Positions 1 through 5,613 of a stretch of DNA of 5,613 nucleotides are shown one piece after another. Location: assembly GCA_945885485.1 (NCBI GenBank), contig CAMCYT010000177.1, forward strand, positions 1 to 5,613, written 5' to 3'. The stretch's first letter is position 1, and every line of letters starts with the position of its first letter. The stretch is from Prosthecobacter debontii. Lineage in GTDB: Bacteria; Verrucomicrobiota; Verrucomicrobiia; Verrucomicrobiales; Akkermansiaceae. A model generated the notes under the pieces. The model had not been told where the DNA came from. It was given only the letters and a program-made list of their open reading frames with translations, and did not search any database. A program made the position numbers and the translations under genes.

Positions 1-97
1 TTTAAAATTTAGAAATTTGCCGCGATGATTCGCTCAGCTCGCTTTACAACACTCCATCCATCAATAAGTTTCGCTCAAATCCTCCATCCCGCATCAA

Positions 98-991
98 ATG
101 CACATTACCGACATCTTAAGTGCCCCAAAGCCCTCTCTTTCCTTTGAGTTCTTTCCTCCGCGCGCTGCCTCCGCATGGGAGGAACTTTATGAGACTATTC
201 AGAACCTCGAGACCCTCTCTCCCTCCTTCGTCTCCGTAACCTACGGTGCAGGCGGCGGCACACGTGAGCTGACCCATGATCTAGTTCTTCGCATCAAACA
301 AACCACCAACATCCCACCTGTCCCCCACCTCACCTGCGTAGGTCACACGAAATCAGAAATCGATGCCATCCTCACCCGTTACGCGGATGCAGGCGTCTCC
401 AACATCCTAGCCCTACGCGGCGATCCACCGAAAGACCAACCAAACTACGATTGGTCTCAAGGCCATTTCCGCTACGCCGCCGACCTCGTCGCTCATATCA
501 AATCCTTTAACAATTCTGGCCGCCATCCTGATCCACGTGGCTTCGGCATCGGCGTCGCCGGTTTTCCAGAAGGGCACCCCGCTACCCCCAATCGCGTTGA
601 TGAACTCGATCACATGAAAACCAAGGTCGACGCCGGCGCAGACTACATCTGCACCCAACTGTTTTTCGACAATCATGATTTCTTTGATTACCGGGATCGT
701 TGCCAACTTGCCGGCATCCACATTCCCATCATTGCCGGAATTATGCCAGTGACTTCAATCTCTAGCATGAAACGCATGGCCGAGCTCGCCGCCGGTGCCC
801 GCTATCCCGCCAAACTCATCAAAGCTTTAGACCGCGCCAACGCCAACCCCGAAGCGGTCGAACGCGCAGGCATCCACTACGCCGCCCAACAATGCGCCGA
901 ACTACTCGATCAATCTATCGCAGGTATCCACTTCTACACCCTCAACAAATCCTACGCCACCCGCCAAATCTACGCATCGCTTGGGCTCTGA
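98..991 (+). CDS. metF: 5,10-methylenetetrahydrofolate reductase (MetF)
   Basis: Cytoplasmic flavoenzyme that reduces 5,10-methylene-THF to 5-methyl-THF, the methyl donor for homocysteine methylation to methionine. The 297-residue product matches bacterial MetF length (E. coli 296) and is one catalytic TIM-barrel domain; the C-terminal AdoMet-binding regulatory domain of eukaryotic MTHFR is absent. Family motifs appear in order: SFEFFPPR (15-22, catalytic Glu17, equivalent to E. coli Glu28), FVSVTYGAGGG (44-54), PHLTC (76-80), ALRGDPP (105-111, Asp109 equivalent to the FAD-site Asp120), FPEGHP (156-161), KVDAGAD (176-182), TQLFFD (186-191, substrate-site Gln187) and HFYTLNKS (278-285). The ATG at 98 is the only plausible start, because an in-frame TAA lies at 65-67 and no other ATG, GTG or TTG lies between. 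No Shine-Dalgarno sequence or SAM-type riboswitch is recognisable in the 97 bp upstream. It converges on the next gene, and no methionine synthase gene is adjacent. Confidence 0.97.
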   Translation: MHITDILSAPKPSLSFEFFPPRAASAWEELYETIQNLETLSPSFVSVTYGAGGGTRELTHDLVLRIKQTTNIPPVPHLTCVGHTKSEIDAILTRYADAGVSNILALRGDPPKDQPNYDWSQGHFRYAADLVAHIKSFNNSGRHPDPRGFGIGVAGFPEGHPATPNRVDELDHMKTKVDAGADYICTQLFFDNHDFFDYRDRCQLAGIHIPIIAGIMPVTSISSMKRMAELAAGARYPAKLIKALDRANANPEAVERAGIHYAAQQCAELLDQSIAGIHFYTLNKSYATRQIYASLGL

Positions 992-998
992 AACTTTA

Positions 999-1535
999 CT
1001 ATCCCTTAAACACCCGGCCATCACCCGTCTGCCACGCAGTTTTCGCACTCTGATACAAAGCGCTTAATTGCGCCTCAGTCATCAAACGATACTCAATCGT
1101 CTTCGAATGTGTCGTTAAGGGATATTTTTTTTGAACCATATCCTGAGCCGTACTGCCCCTCTCAGTTGCTATGTTGTTCGCAATCTCAACAGCTCGCTCT
1201 GCTAACTTAGCAGTCCCAGATTCTGGACCCGCTGTCGTCACCGGCGAGATGAAATAAAATCGTGCCAGCGACTGCCCCTCCGTATCAATGGTCACCTCAT
1301 CCACAATCACCGCACTATCTAACACATACCGGTGCCTGCTCACAGAGGTAATCCGGGACAATGCAACCACGTAATTCCCTCCCGTCAAACTTGCCTCCCA
1401 AAAACCTTTTCTGCCTCGCTGCTCATTCTGATTTTGGGTCGGATCAGTCGGATTAGTCGGAGCCGGAGTCTGCGAATAAACCACACCTGAATACGCCATT
1501 AACGAAGAAATAACTAAAATTTGAAGTTTGATCAT
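999..1535 (-). CDS. Small secreted protein of unknown function
   Basis: I cannot assign a function to this 178-residue protein. Residues 1-21 look like a Sec signal peptide: Lys3, a hydrophobic stretch over about 4-20, and probable cleavage after VVYS before Gln22. No lipobox cysteine is visible, so the product should be periplasmic or exported rather than a lipoprotein. A Pro/Thr/Asn/Asp/Gln linker follows (about 23-38, PTNPTDPTQNQNE), partly built from 9-nt codon repeats. The folded part begins near FWEASLTGGNYVVALSRI, and its strand-rich core (about 45-97) includes SVSRHRYV and LARFYFISPV; the C-terminal half (about 105-178) looks helical. I think I have seen similar YVV.LSRI.SVSRH proteins in Opitutae genomes, but this is memory only. 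Met1 is preferred over Met13 because it gives an intact signal peptide. Its stop lies 7 bp from that of metF, and it is transcribed divergently from rppH. Confidence 0.85.
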   Translation of the reverse strand: MIKLQILVISSLMAYSGVVYSQTPAPTNPTDPTQNQNEQRGRKGFWEASLTGGNYVVALSRITSVSRHRYVLDSAVIVDEVTIDTEGQSLARFYFISPVTTAGPESGTAKLAERAVEIANNIATERGSTAQDMVQKKYPLTTHSKTIEYRLMTEAQLSALYQSAKTAWQTGDGRVFKG

Positions 1536-1541
1536 TTTCTT

Positions 1542-1570
1542 TTAATACAACTACAACCTGTTTTTGACCA
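1542..1570 (-). promoter_or_regulatory. Possible sigma-70-like promoter of the secreted-protein gene
   Basis: On the minus strand, TGGTCA (1570-1565) and TATTAA (1547-1542) are separated by 17 bp, each matching the sigma-70 consensus at 4 of 6 positions. The expected transcription start would fall at or next to the ATG at 1535, which would make the mRNA leaderless or nearly so; that would agree with the lack of a Shine-Dalgarno sequence. This is a weak match in AT-rich DNA and remains an inference. Confidence 0.22.
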
Positions 1571-1592
1571 GCCCCTAAAAATACTTTAGATA
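1564..1592 (+). promoter_or_regulatory. Possible sigma-70-like promoter of rppH
   Basis: TTGACC (1564-1569) matches the -35 consensus at 5 of 6 positions, and TAGATA (1587-1592) lies 17 bp downstream but matches the -10 consensus at only 3 of 6. The rppH ATG is 44 bp further on. The -35 overlaps the candidate -35 of the divergent gene, so the two promoters, if real, would compete. This is a weak prediction from spacing and hexamers only. Confidence 0.22.
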
Positions 1593-1636
1593 AGTTAATT
1601 ATTGATAGCTGCGATTTTTTTGCGCAAGTTATCGGT

Positions 1637-2104
1637 ATGGTTCGTTACCGCCCCAATGTCGCCGCACTGATGATCGACGTGCATGGTAATCTCCTCATTT
1701 GCGAGAGACATACTATTCCTGGCGCATGGCAGTTCCCCCAAGGAGGTGTCGACTTTGGCGAAGACATCGAGCAAGCACTCTATCGTGAAATCCGCGAGGA
1801 AATCGGGCTACGTAAAGAACATTACGAAATTCTTATACGCAAAGATGGCTATCGCTACCTTTACCCGGCTGATGTCCGTTCCAAAAAAATTCAAAAACAC
1901 GGTAATCACGGCCAAGAGCAAACCTATTTCCTCTGTAAGGTAAGAGCCGATGCCCCAGAAGTTAACGTAAAGCAAACACCCTGCGAGTTCCGGGCCTATC
2001 GCTGGATCCACCCCACTGAGTTCGATCTCGATTGGCTGCCCACCTTCAAACACGAGGTCTACCGCGCGGTGATGAAAGATTTTTTTGATATCACTCTGGG
2101 TTAA
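1637..2104 (+). CDS. rppH: RNA pyrophosphohydrolase (RppH-type Nudix hydrolase)
   Basis: Cytoplasmic Nudix enzyme that removes pyrophosphate from the 5'-triphosphate end of mRNA, giving the monophosphate that triggers RNase E/J-type decay; family members also hydrolyse diadenosine polyphosphates. The start YRPNVAALM (4-12) and WQFPQGG (31-37) are characteristic of RppH. The full Nudix box GX5EX7REUXEEXGU occupies residues 36-58, with metal-binding glutamates Glu51, Glu54 and Glu55 (E. coli Glu53, 56, 57), so all key catalytic residues are present. A GQEQTYFL segment (about 92-99) follows, as in RppH homologues. The product has 155 residues against 176 in E. coli, so the shorter C-terminal tail is the main difference. 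The ATG gives the expected N-terminus, but no Shine-Dalgarno sequence precedes it. It stands alone on its strand, diverging from the secreted-protein gene and converging on the nucleotidyltransferase gene. An Ap4A hydrolase role cannot be excluded. Confidence 0.92.
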   Translation: MVRYRPNVAALMIDVHGNLLICERHTIPGAWQFPQGGVDFGEDIEQALYREIREEIGLRKEHYEILIRKDGYRYLYPADVRSKKIQKHGNHGQEQTYFLCKVRADAPEVNVKQTPCEFRAYRWIHPTEFDLDWLPTFKHEVYRAVMKDFFDITLG

Positions 2105-2111
2105 AACCCAG
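2096..2111. terminator. Short hairpin between convergent rppH and nucleotidyltransferase genes
   Basis: CTGGGTTAAAACCCAG is a perfect inverted repeat (7-bp arms; realistically a 5-bp stem with a 6-nt loop) that overlaps the rppH TAA stop. Its place between convergent genes suggests a bidirectional 3'-end signal. No U-tract follows on either strand and the stem is short, so intrinsic termination is doubtful. Confidence 0.3.
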
Positions 2112-2121
2112 CCACGAAGCT

Positions 2122-3021
2122 TCAGGAACTAAGTTTTTCGGGATAGTCACCTTTAGAGATAAGTTCCGCGATCGATTCTACGACAAAGGGCTTATCTTCT
2201 GGAAAAGTCACACCAAACCAAGTCGCACTGGTCTCAATCACTTCACATTGGGTTTTACCCTTATGAATCAGGGTATCTACCACTGTCGGAATGTAAAATT
2301 CACTGGTCTCTTTATCTCCATGTTGGACAAGAAAATCAAAAAACTCCGATTCTATATCCGCCATAAACCGCTGCGGGAATGCCCAGAAATTCATCGATGC
2401 AGGTGCCTTCGCTCCAAGCACTCGGCGCTCGCTATTCAAGCCTATCCCAGAAATTTCACCAGACGCATCACGCGAAATCTTCACCACTTCCTCAACTGCC
2501 TGCAGCATCCGCTCCTGACTCACTTCACAAATCCCTCGATTCACGCTGCCGTGCTCGGAAAGCGTATTCTCTAAAGGATACGCAACCAATCCACAACGAT
2601 CTTCATCCGAATTTTTTAAAAAACGACTCGCCTGCAAATAAGCATCCCTGCCATAAAAATCATCCGCATTGATCACCGCAAACGGACCATCAACCAGTTC
2701 TCTCGCCGCACGTATCGCATGCGTAGTCCCCCATGGCTTAGTCCGTCCAGCCGGCGGTGCAAACGGCGCAGGTAAATCATCCAAGCGCTGATACGCATAA
2801 TCAACTTGGATAAGCTTTGCAAACCGTTCACCAATACCCGACTTGAATGCCTCCGAGAAATCCTCACGAATCACAAAGATCACTCGGTTAAACCCGGCAC
2901 GAATCGCATCATAGACTGAGTAATCCAGAACGGTCTCACCATTCGGACCCATCGGATCCAATTGCTTCAAACCGCCGTAACGGCTACCCATCCCTGCAGC
3001 TAAAACAATCAATGACGGCAT
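2122..3021 (-). CDS. Sugar-phosphate-type nucleotidyltransferase
   Basis: A 299-residue cytoplasmic NTP-transferase-fold (Rossmann-like, GT-A-related) enzyme. The N-terminal nucleotide-binding loop is clear: LAAGMGSRYGGLKQ at 7-20. DPMGPNGETVLDYSV follows (22-36), then PWGTTHA (96-102), equivalent to the GTxHA base-recognition segment, and INADDFYG (117-124), whose aspartates probably bind metal and phosphate. The C-terminal part contains WFGVTFPEDKPFV and no left-handed beta-helix acyltransferase repeats, so it is not a GlmU-like bifunctional enzyme. The likely chemistry is transfer of a nucleotidyl group to a sugar phosphate or similar alcohol phosphate; the substrate cannot be read from the sequence. 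Similar proteins in Bacteroidota and Verrucomicrobiota are, as far as I recall, annotated only as a nucleotidyltransferase family. It begins 10 bp after the bamA stop with no Shine-Dalgarno sequence (TTTCTCTT before ATG), so translational coupling to bamA is plausible. A cell-envelope role is inferred from that pairing only. Confidence 0.88.
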   Translation of the reverse strand: MPSLIVLAAGMGSRYGGLKQLDPMGPNGETVLDYSVYDAIRAGFNRVIFVIREDFSEAFKSGIGERFAKLIQVDYAYQRLDDLPAPFAPPAGRTKPWGTTHAIRAARELVDGPFAVINADDFYGRDAYLQASRFLKNSDEDRCGLVAYPLENTLSEHGSVNRGICEVSQERMLQAVEEVVKISRDASGEISGIGLNSERRVLGAKAPASMNFWAFPQRFMADIESEFFDFLVQHGDKETSEFYIPTVVDTLIHKGKTQCEVIETSATWFGVTFPEDKPFVVESIAELISKGDYPEKLSS

Positions 3022-3031
3022 AAGAGAAATA

Positions 3032-5371
3032 TTAGTATTCGTAGCTCAAGTAGAAGTTAAACTGTCCACCCTTATCGGCCGTTGTATCAGGCGAACTAAC
3101 TGGAAACGCATAATCCAATGCCAGTGGAACTGGGCTGATTGGAAGTTGGATACGGATACCAAAGCCAACGTCACTGTATACATCGTCCGGACCAATGTCC
3201 CATGAATCAGTGTTCACAAAGCCCATGTCATAGAATAAAGCCGCACGCACGGTTTCAATAATAGGCACTGTGTATTCGGTATTAAGGAACGCCAATGACT
3301 GACCTCCCAACACTTCATCTGAACCACCCGGTCCATTGTCGCGCACACCACCGATGTCGCGGAATTCGAACCCACGTAGGGTTCTGCCACCACCCAAGAA
3401 CATACGTTCAAAAATCGGCACATCTCCGTTAATTGCATCCACAAATGCAACCTCACCATTGAGTGAGAGAATCGTATCCCATTTAAGATTCCAATACTTC
3501 GACCCTTGCGTCGAAAGAGTAATTGTTTCCACATCCCCACCCAATCCTGCAACCGCAAGCGAAACGTCTAATTTCTCGCCTTTGCGCGGAGTGATCGTGC
3601 TATCACGGCTGTCATAAAGATAACTCAGCGTCAACGCACTGCGAACGAAATCACCATCTTCAGGAGTGAACAAAGCTGTAGCACCAGATTCCACATCCAC
3701 ACTGATATTTTCTAACGTGTAAGCGAGCTTAACAGAGGATTTCTCACCCAACGGCTTACGGAGGAAAATCGAAGCGCCAGCATTGGTCTGCTCATAGACA
3801 TCACTGAAAAAAGATGACTGACGATAGAAAAGTTCGCCACCCAGTGAGAGCTTACGATCCATGAACCATGGCTCAACTAGCGACAGGCTGAATTCGCTAC
3901 GCTCCGAACCAGCGCGCAGGTTCATTCCGAAACGCTGACCACCACCCGTAAAATTCCATGGGTTCATGATATCAAAATTCGTTTGTTCAAGCGTGAGGAA
4001 ACCCACCACGTTATCAATAGAACTGAAACCCACACCCACACCCACGGAACCCGTGTTGCGTTCTTCAACCAGAACATCAATATCGCGATACCCGCTACCT
4101 CCTGGTGAACCATTCGCTTGCACATCACTGAAGTATTGAAGGTTTTGTAGACGAGCCTTGGTTGTCTCAAGTTCTACTGTGTTGAACCAATCTCCCGGCT
4201 TCAGCGGAACCTCACGACGAATCACTTTATCTTGCGTTTTCGAGTTACCTTGAATGTTAACTCGTCCAACACGATAACGGGAACCCTCAGTGATCTGATA
4301 CTTGATGGAAACCTGATTCGGACCCGCATCTTTAATATCCGGAGTCACGACCGCATCAGCATAACCACGTGAACCATAGAAACTACGGATGGTTTTAATA
4401 TCCTCACGCATTTCCGTAGACGAATAAGCATTGCCTCCATTCAAGGTCATCGAGGGATAAAGCTCCTCGGATTTAAACACCGACATTGCTCCAAAGCTGA
4501 TTCCAGTAACGGTGTATTTTTCTCCCTCAGAAATAGGAATCACAAGATCCACACGACCATCTTTCACTGGGTCACGACGGATCCCAGAACTACTCACACG
4601 CAGATAACCTTTACTACGATAATAATCTAACACCGCATCCAGATCCTCATCCAATGCCGTCGATTCAAACCGACCGGATTTAGTCAGCCATGAGAACCAA
4701 CCCTTCTCCTTCGTTTTCATCTCCTTTTTTAACTCCGCAGTCGTGAAGATTGTGTTACCCTCAAAACGAATCTTGCGGACTTCGTTCTTCACACCTTCAT
4801 CGATCACAAAAATCAAATCCGCCAAACCTGCTTGTCCAGTCTCTTGAGTCCGATGTGAAATCAAAATATCCGGATAGCCGTGCCCCTGATAATACTTCTC
4901 AAGATTCAGACGCGCTTCAAGAATTTCCGCATCACTCATCGTGCCGCCTGATTTAAGCTTGGTCTCCTTGGCGAGCTTCTGTTCGGAGAAAATAGAATTT
5001 CCGACAAATCCAACTCCATTGATGGCTGGACGTGTCTGCACTTCAGCAATAACCCGGACACCCTCTCCGGCAGATTCCGCAAGAAACTTGACGTTATCAA
5101 TTAAGCCAGACTCAAACAAAGTCTTGATATCATTATCCAAATTTTCAGCGCGATAAATCGTCCCAGCCTTCGTCACCATCAAGTTACGCAATCTTGCCTC
5201 GTCCACAGTCTTCGATCCCACATAACGAATAGAAACTTCACTGATCTTTTTTCCCTCAAAATCCTGCGCAAAGATCACTCCTGAGGATGACGCTAGGATG
5301 AAAAAAGTAATTATATGAAATCGAATCAAGATCGATTTAGCACCAGATAGCAGAATAGTTTGCAGGGTCAT
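3032..5371 (-). CDS. bamA: Outer membrane protein assembly factor BamA
   Basis: Omp85-family protein that folds and inserts beta-barrel proteins into the outer membrane; 779 residues, close to E. coli BamA (810). A signal peptide ends at about residue 35 (VIFA before Gln36). Five periplasmic POTRA domains follow at about 41-114, 116-196, 198-286, 287-366 and 367-438, each with the usual strand-helix-helix-strand pattern and GY or GN turns (GHGYPD, SKGYLR, SRGYAD). The C-terminal 16-stranded barrel spans about 440-779, starting at GSVGVGVGF. The diagnostic loop-6 RGF motif is at 666-668 (TLRGFEFRDIGG). The protein ends in FYLSYEY, a beta-signal with a terminal Tyr in place of the usual Phe or Trp. 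The ATG at 5371 gives a long (about 19-residue) n-region; a TTG at 5329-5327 would give a more compact signal peptide. No Shine-Dalgarno sequence precedes either start. It leads a likely two-gene transcription unit. No skp or lpxD follows, unlike in proteobacteria. Confidence 0.96.
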   Translation of the reverse strand: MTLQTILLSGAKSILIRFHIITFFILASSSGVIFAQDFEGKKISEVSIRYVGSKTVDEARLRNLMVTKAGTIYRAENLDNDIKTLFESGLIDNVKFLAESAGEGVRVIAEVQTRPAINGVGFVGNSIFSEQKLAKETKLKSGGTMSDAEILEARLNLEKYYQGHGYPDILISHRTQETGQAGLADLIFVIDEGVKNEVRKIRFEGNTIFTTAELKKEMKTKEKGWFSWLTKSGRFESTALDEDLDAVLDYYRSKGYLRVSSSGIRRDPVKDGRVDLVIPISEGEKYTVTGISFGAMSVFKSEELYPSMTLNGGNAYSSTEMREDIKTIRSFYGSRGYADAVVTPDIKDAGPNQVSIKYQITEGSRYRVGRVNIQGNSKTQDKVIRREVPLKPGDWFNTVELETTKARLQNLQYFSDVQANGSPGGSGYRDIDVLVEERNTGSVGVGVGFSSIDNVVGFLTLEQTNFDIMNPWNFTGGGQRFGMNLRAGSERSEFSLSLVEPWFMDRKLSLGGELFYRQSSFFSDVYEQTNAGASIFLRKPLGEKSSVKLAYTLENISVDVESGATALFTPEDGDFVRSALTLSYLYDSRDSTITPRKGEKLDVSLAVAGLGGDVETITLSTQGSKYWNLKWDTILSLNGEVAFVDAINGDVPIFERMFLGGGRTLRGFEFRDIGGVRDNGPGGSDEVLGGQSLAFLNTEYTVPIIETVRAALFYDMGFVNTDSWDIGPDDVYSDVGFGIRIQLPISPVPLALDYAFPVSSPDTTADKGGQFNFYLSYEY

Positions 5372-5381
5372 AATGAATTGG

Positions 5382-5468
5382 ATGTCGCGAGATAGGGTCT
5401 ACAGACGCCGCACCCAGTCAAGGTCAATAGCGCGACAATACCAAACTCTTGGAAATAAGCTGCGACAT
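5382..5468. promoter_or_regulatory. Three GCGACA elements in the bamA upstream region
   Basis: GCGACA occurs at 5432-5437 and 5462-5467 on the plus strand and inverted (TGTCGC) at 5383-5388, all within 86 bp of non-coding DNA. The 5383-5389 and 5431-5437 copies form perfect 7-bp inverted arms (TGTCGCG / CGCGACA) with 41 bp between, and ATGTCGC at 5382-5388 mirrors GCGACAT at 5462-5468. They bracket the proximal promoter candidate. A regulator-binding role is speculative. Confidence 0.25.
5398..5427 (-). promoter_or_regulatory. Possible promoter proximal to bamA
   Basis: On the minus strand two -35-like hexamers stand in tandem, TTGACC (5427-5422) and TTGACT (5421-5416). From the first, an 18-bp spacer leads to TGTAGA (5403-5398), which matches the -10 consensus at only 3 of 6 positions. 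The bamA ATG is 26 bp beyond. I see no extracytoplasmic sigma-E-like element of the type that drives bamA in E. coli. Confidence 0.22.
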
Positions 5469-5496
5469 GTCTTACAAACCATTACAACTAAGCTTT

Positions 5497-5502
5497 ATTA
5501 TA
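5497..5502 (-). promoter_or_regulatory. Perfect TATAAT hexamer upstream of bamA
   Basis: TATAAT reads on the minus strand here, 125 bp before the bamA ATG. At 16-18 bp upstream there is no recognisable -35 hexamer, and no TG extended -10 precedes it. It could be the -10 of a distal bamA promoter, or chance in a locally AT-rich stretch. Confidence 0.2.
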
Positions 5503-5534
5503 TCGGAGTGTAAAATGCACGAATGCCTCTGGCA

Positions 5535-5613
5535 CCACCGATCCCACCGATCCCACCGATCCCACCGATCCCACCGATCCCACCGATCCCACCGATCCCA
5601 CCGATCCCACCGA
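5535..5613. repeat. Perfect 9-bp tandem repeat array, open at the window edge
   Basis: The unit CCACCGATC is repeated without a single mismatch for 79 bp: eight full copies plus 7 of 9 bases, continuing to the last base of the window, so the true length is unknown. Because the unit is a multiple of three and contains no stop in any frame, all six frames stay open through it (plus: PTD, PPI, HRS; minus: IGG, SVG, RWD). Each full unit supplies one GATC site (eight in total). The minus strand carries GGG every 9 nt. The perfect identity suggests recent or ongoing slippage expansion. The array begins 163 bp upstream of the bamA ATG. Whether it is intergenic or inside a gene entering from the right cannot be decided here. 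Confidence 0.95.

Noticed and set aside
52..97. Imperfect direct repeat CTCCATCC...ATCAA at 52-64 and 82-97, before metF
   Set aside because: It is two copies of a short pyrimidine-rich string with different gaps, too short and degenerate to call an operator; it resembles neither a MetJ box nor a SAM riboswitch.
413..721. A 102-codon open frame on the minus strand inside metF
   Set aside because: It lies entirely within the well-supported metF gene, has no recognisable domain or start signal, and reads as a shadow frame.
2116..2123. GAAGCTTC palindrome after rppH as a terminator
   Set aside because: It is an 8-bp perfect palindrome with no loop and no T-tract, and is expected by chance.
2248..2672. 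Two overlapping plus-strand open frames opposite the nucleotidyltransferase gene
   Set aside because: Their composition (His/Ser/Arg-rich, no domain) is typical of antisense shadows, and the minus-strand gene has clear family motifs.
3336..3617. A 93-codon plus-strand open frame opposite the bamA barrel
   Set aside because: It is the antisense shadow of conserved barrel strands, with no start signal or recognisable protein.
4029..4046. A CCCACA repeat within bamA
   Set aside because: It simply encodes the alternating Val-Gly strand (VGVGVG) that opens the BamA barrel, an ordinary beta-strand with repeated codons.
5535..5613. The tandem array as a CRISPR array or origin iterons
   Set aside because: The units are 9 bp, contiguous and have no spacers, so it is not CRISPR. 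There is no DnaA-box-like motif, AT-rich unwinding element or replication gene to support an origin, despite the regular GATC sites.

Overview
This 5.6 kb window looks like ordinary chromosome from a Gram-negative (diderm) bacterium. BamA, the core of the outer-membrane beta-barrel assembly machine, proves an outer membrane. The style of MetF, RppH, the nucleotidyltransferase and the small secreted protein suggests Verrucomicrobiota, most likely the Opitutae/Puniceicoccales branch. That placement is from memory of family resemblance, not from a search, and I hold it at about 0.6.

Layout. Positions 1-97 are a short leader in which I recognise no regulatory element. Next is metF (98-991, +), the folate-branch enzyme that supplies methyl groups for methionine. 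It converges, with only 7 bp between stop codons, on a gene for a small secreted protein of unknown function (999-1535, -). A 101-bp AT-rich divergent intergenic region (1536-1636) separates that gene from rppH (1637-2104, +), a Nudix hydrolase that starts 5'-end-dependent mRNA decay. rppH converges across 17 bp on a two-gene minus-strand unit: bamA (5371-3032) followed after 10 bp by a sugar-phosphate-type nucleotidyltransferase (3021-2122). The last 242 bp (5372-5613) carry the bamA upstream region and a perfect 9-bp tandem array (5535-5613) that runs off the window edge.

How the genes fit together. Only bamA and the nucleotidyltransferase look co-transcribed; the latter may make an activated sugar for the cell envelope, but that is inference from context. 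metF and rppH are housekeeping genes with no evident link to their neighbours. None of the five genes has a recognisable Shine-Dalgarno sequence, so start codons were chosen by family alignment, upstream stops and signal peptides. No tRNA, rRNA, CRISPR array, insertion sequence or phage gene is visible. No stretch over 300 bp lacks a gene.

The core genes are conventional. The points most worth a second look are the 9-bp array beside bamA (with G-quadruplex potential on the bamA coding strand and open reading in all six frames), the uncharacterised secreted protein, and the bamA-nucleotidyltransferase pairing. I do not see convincing evidence of a new multi-gene system.
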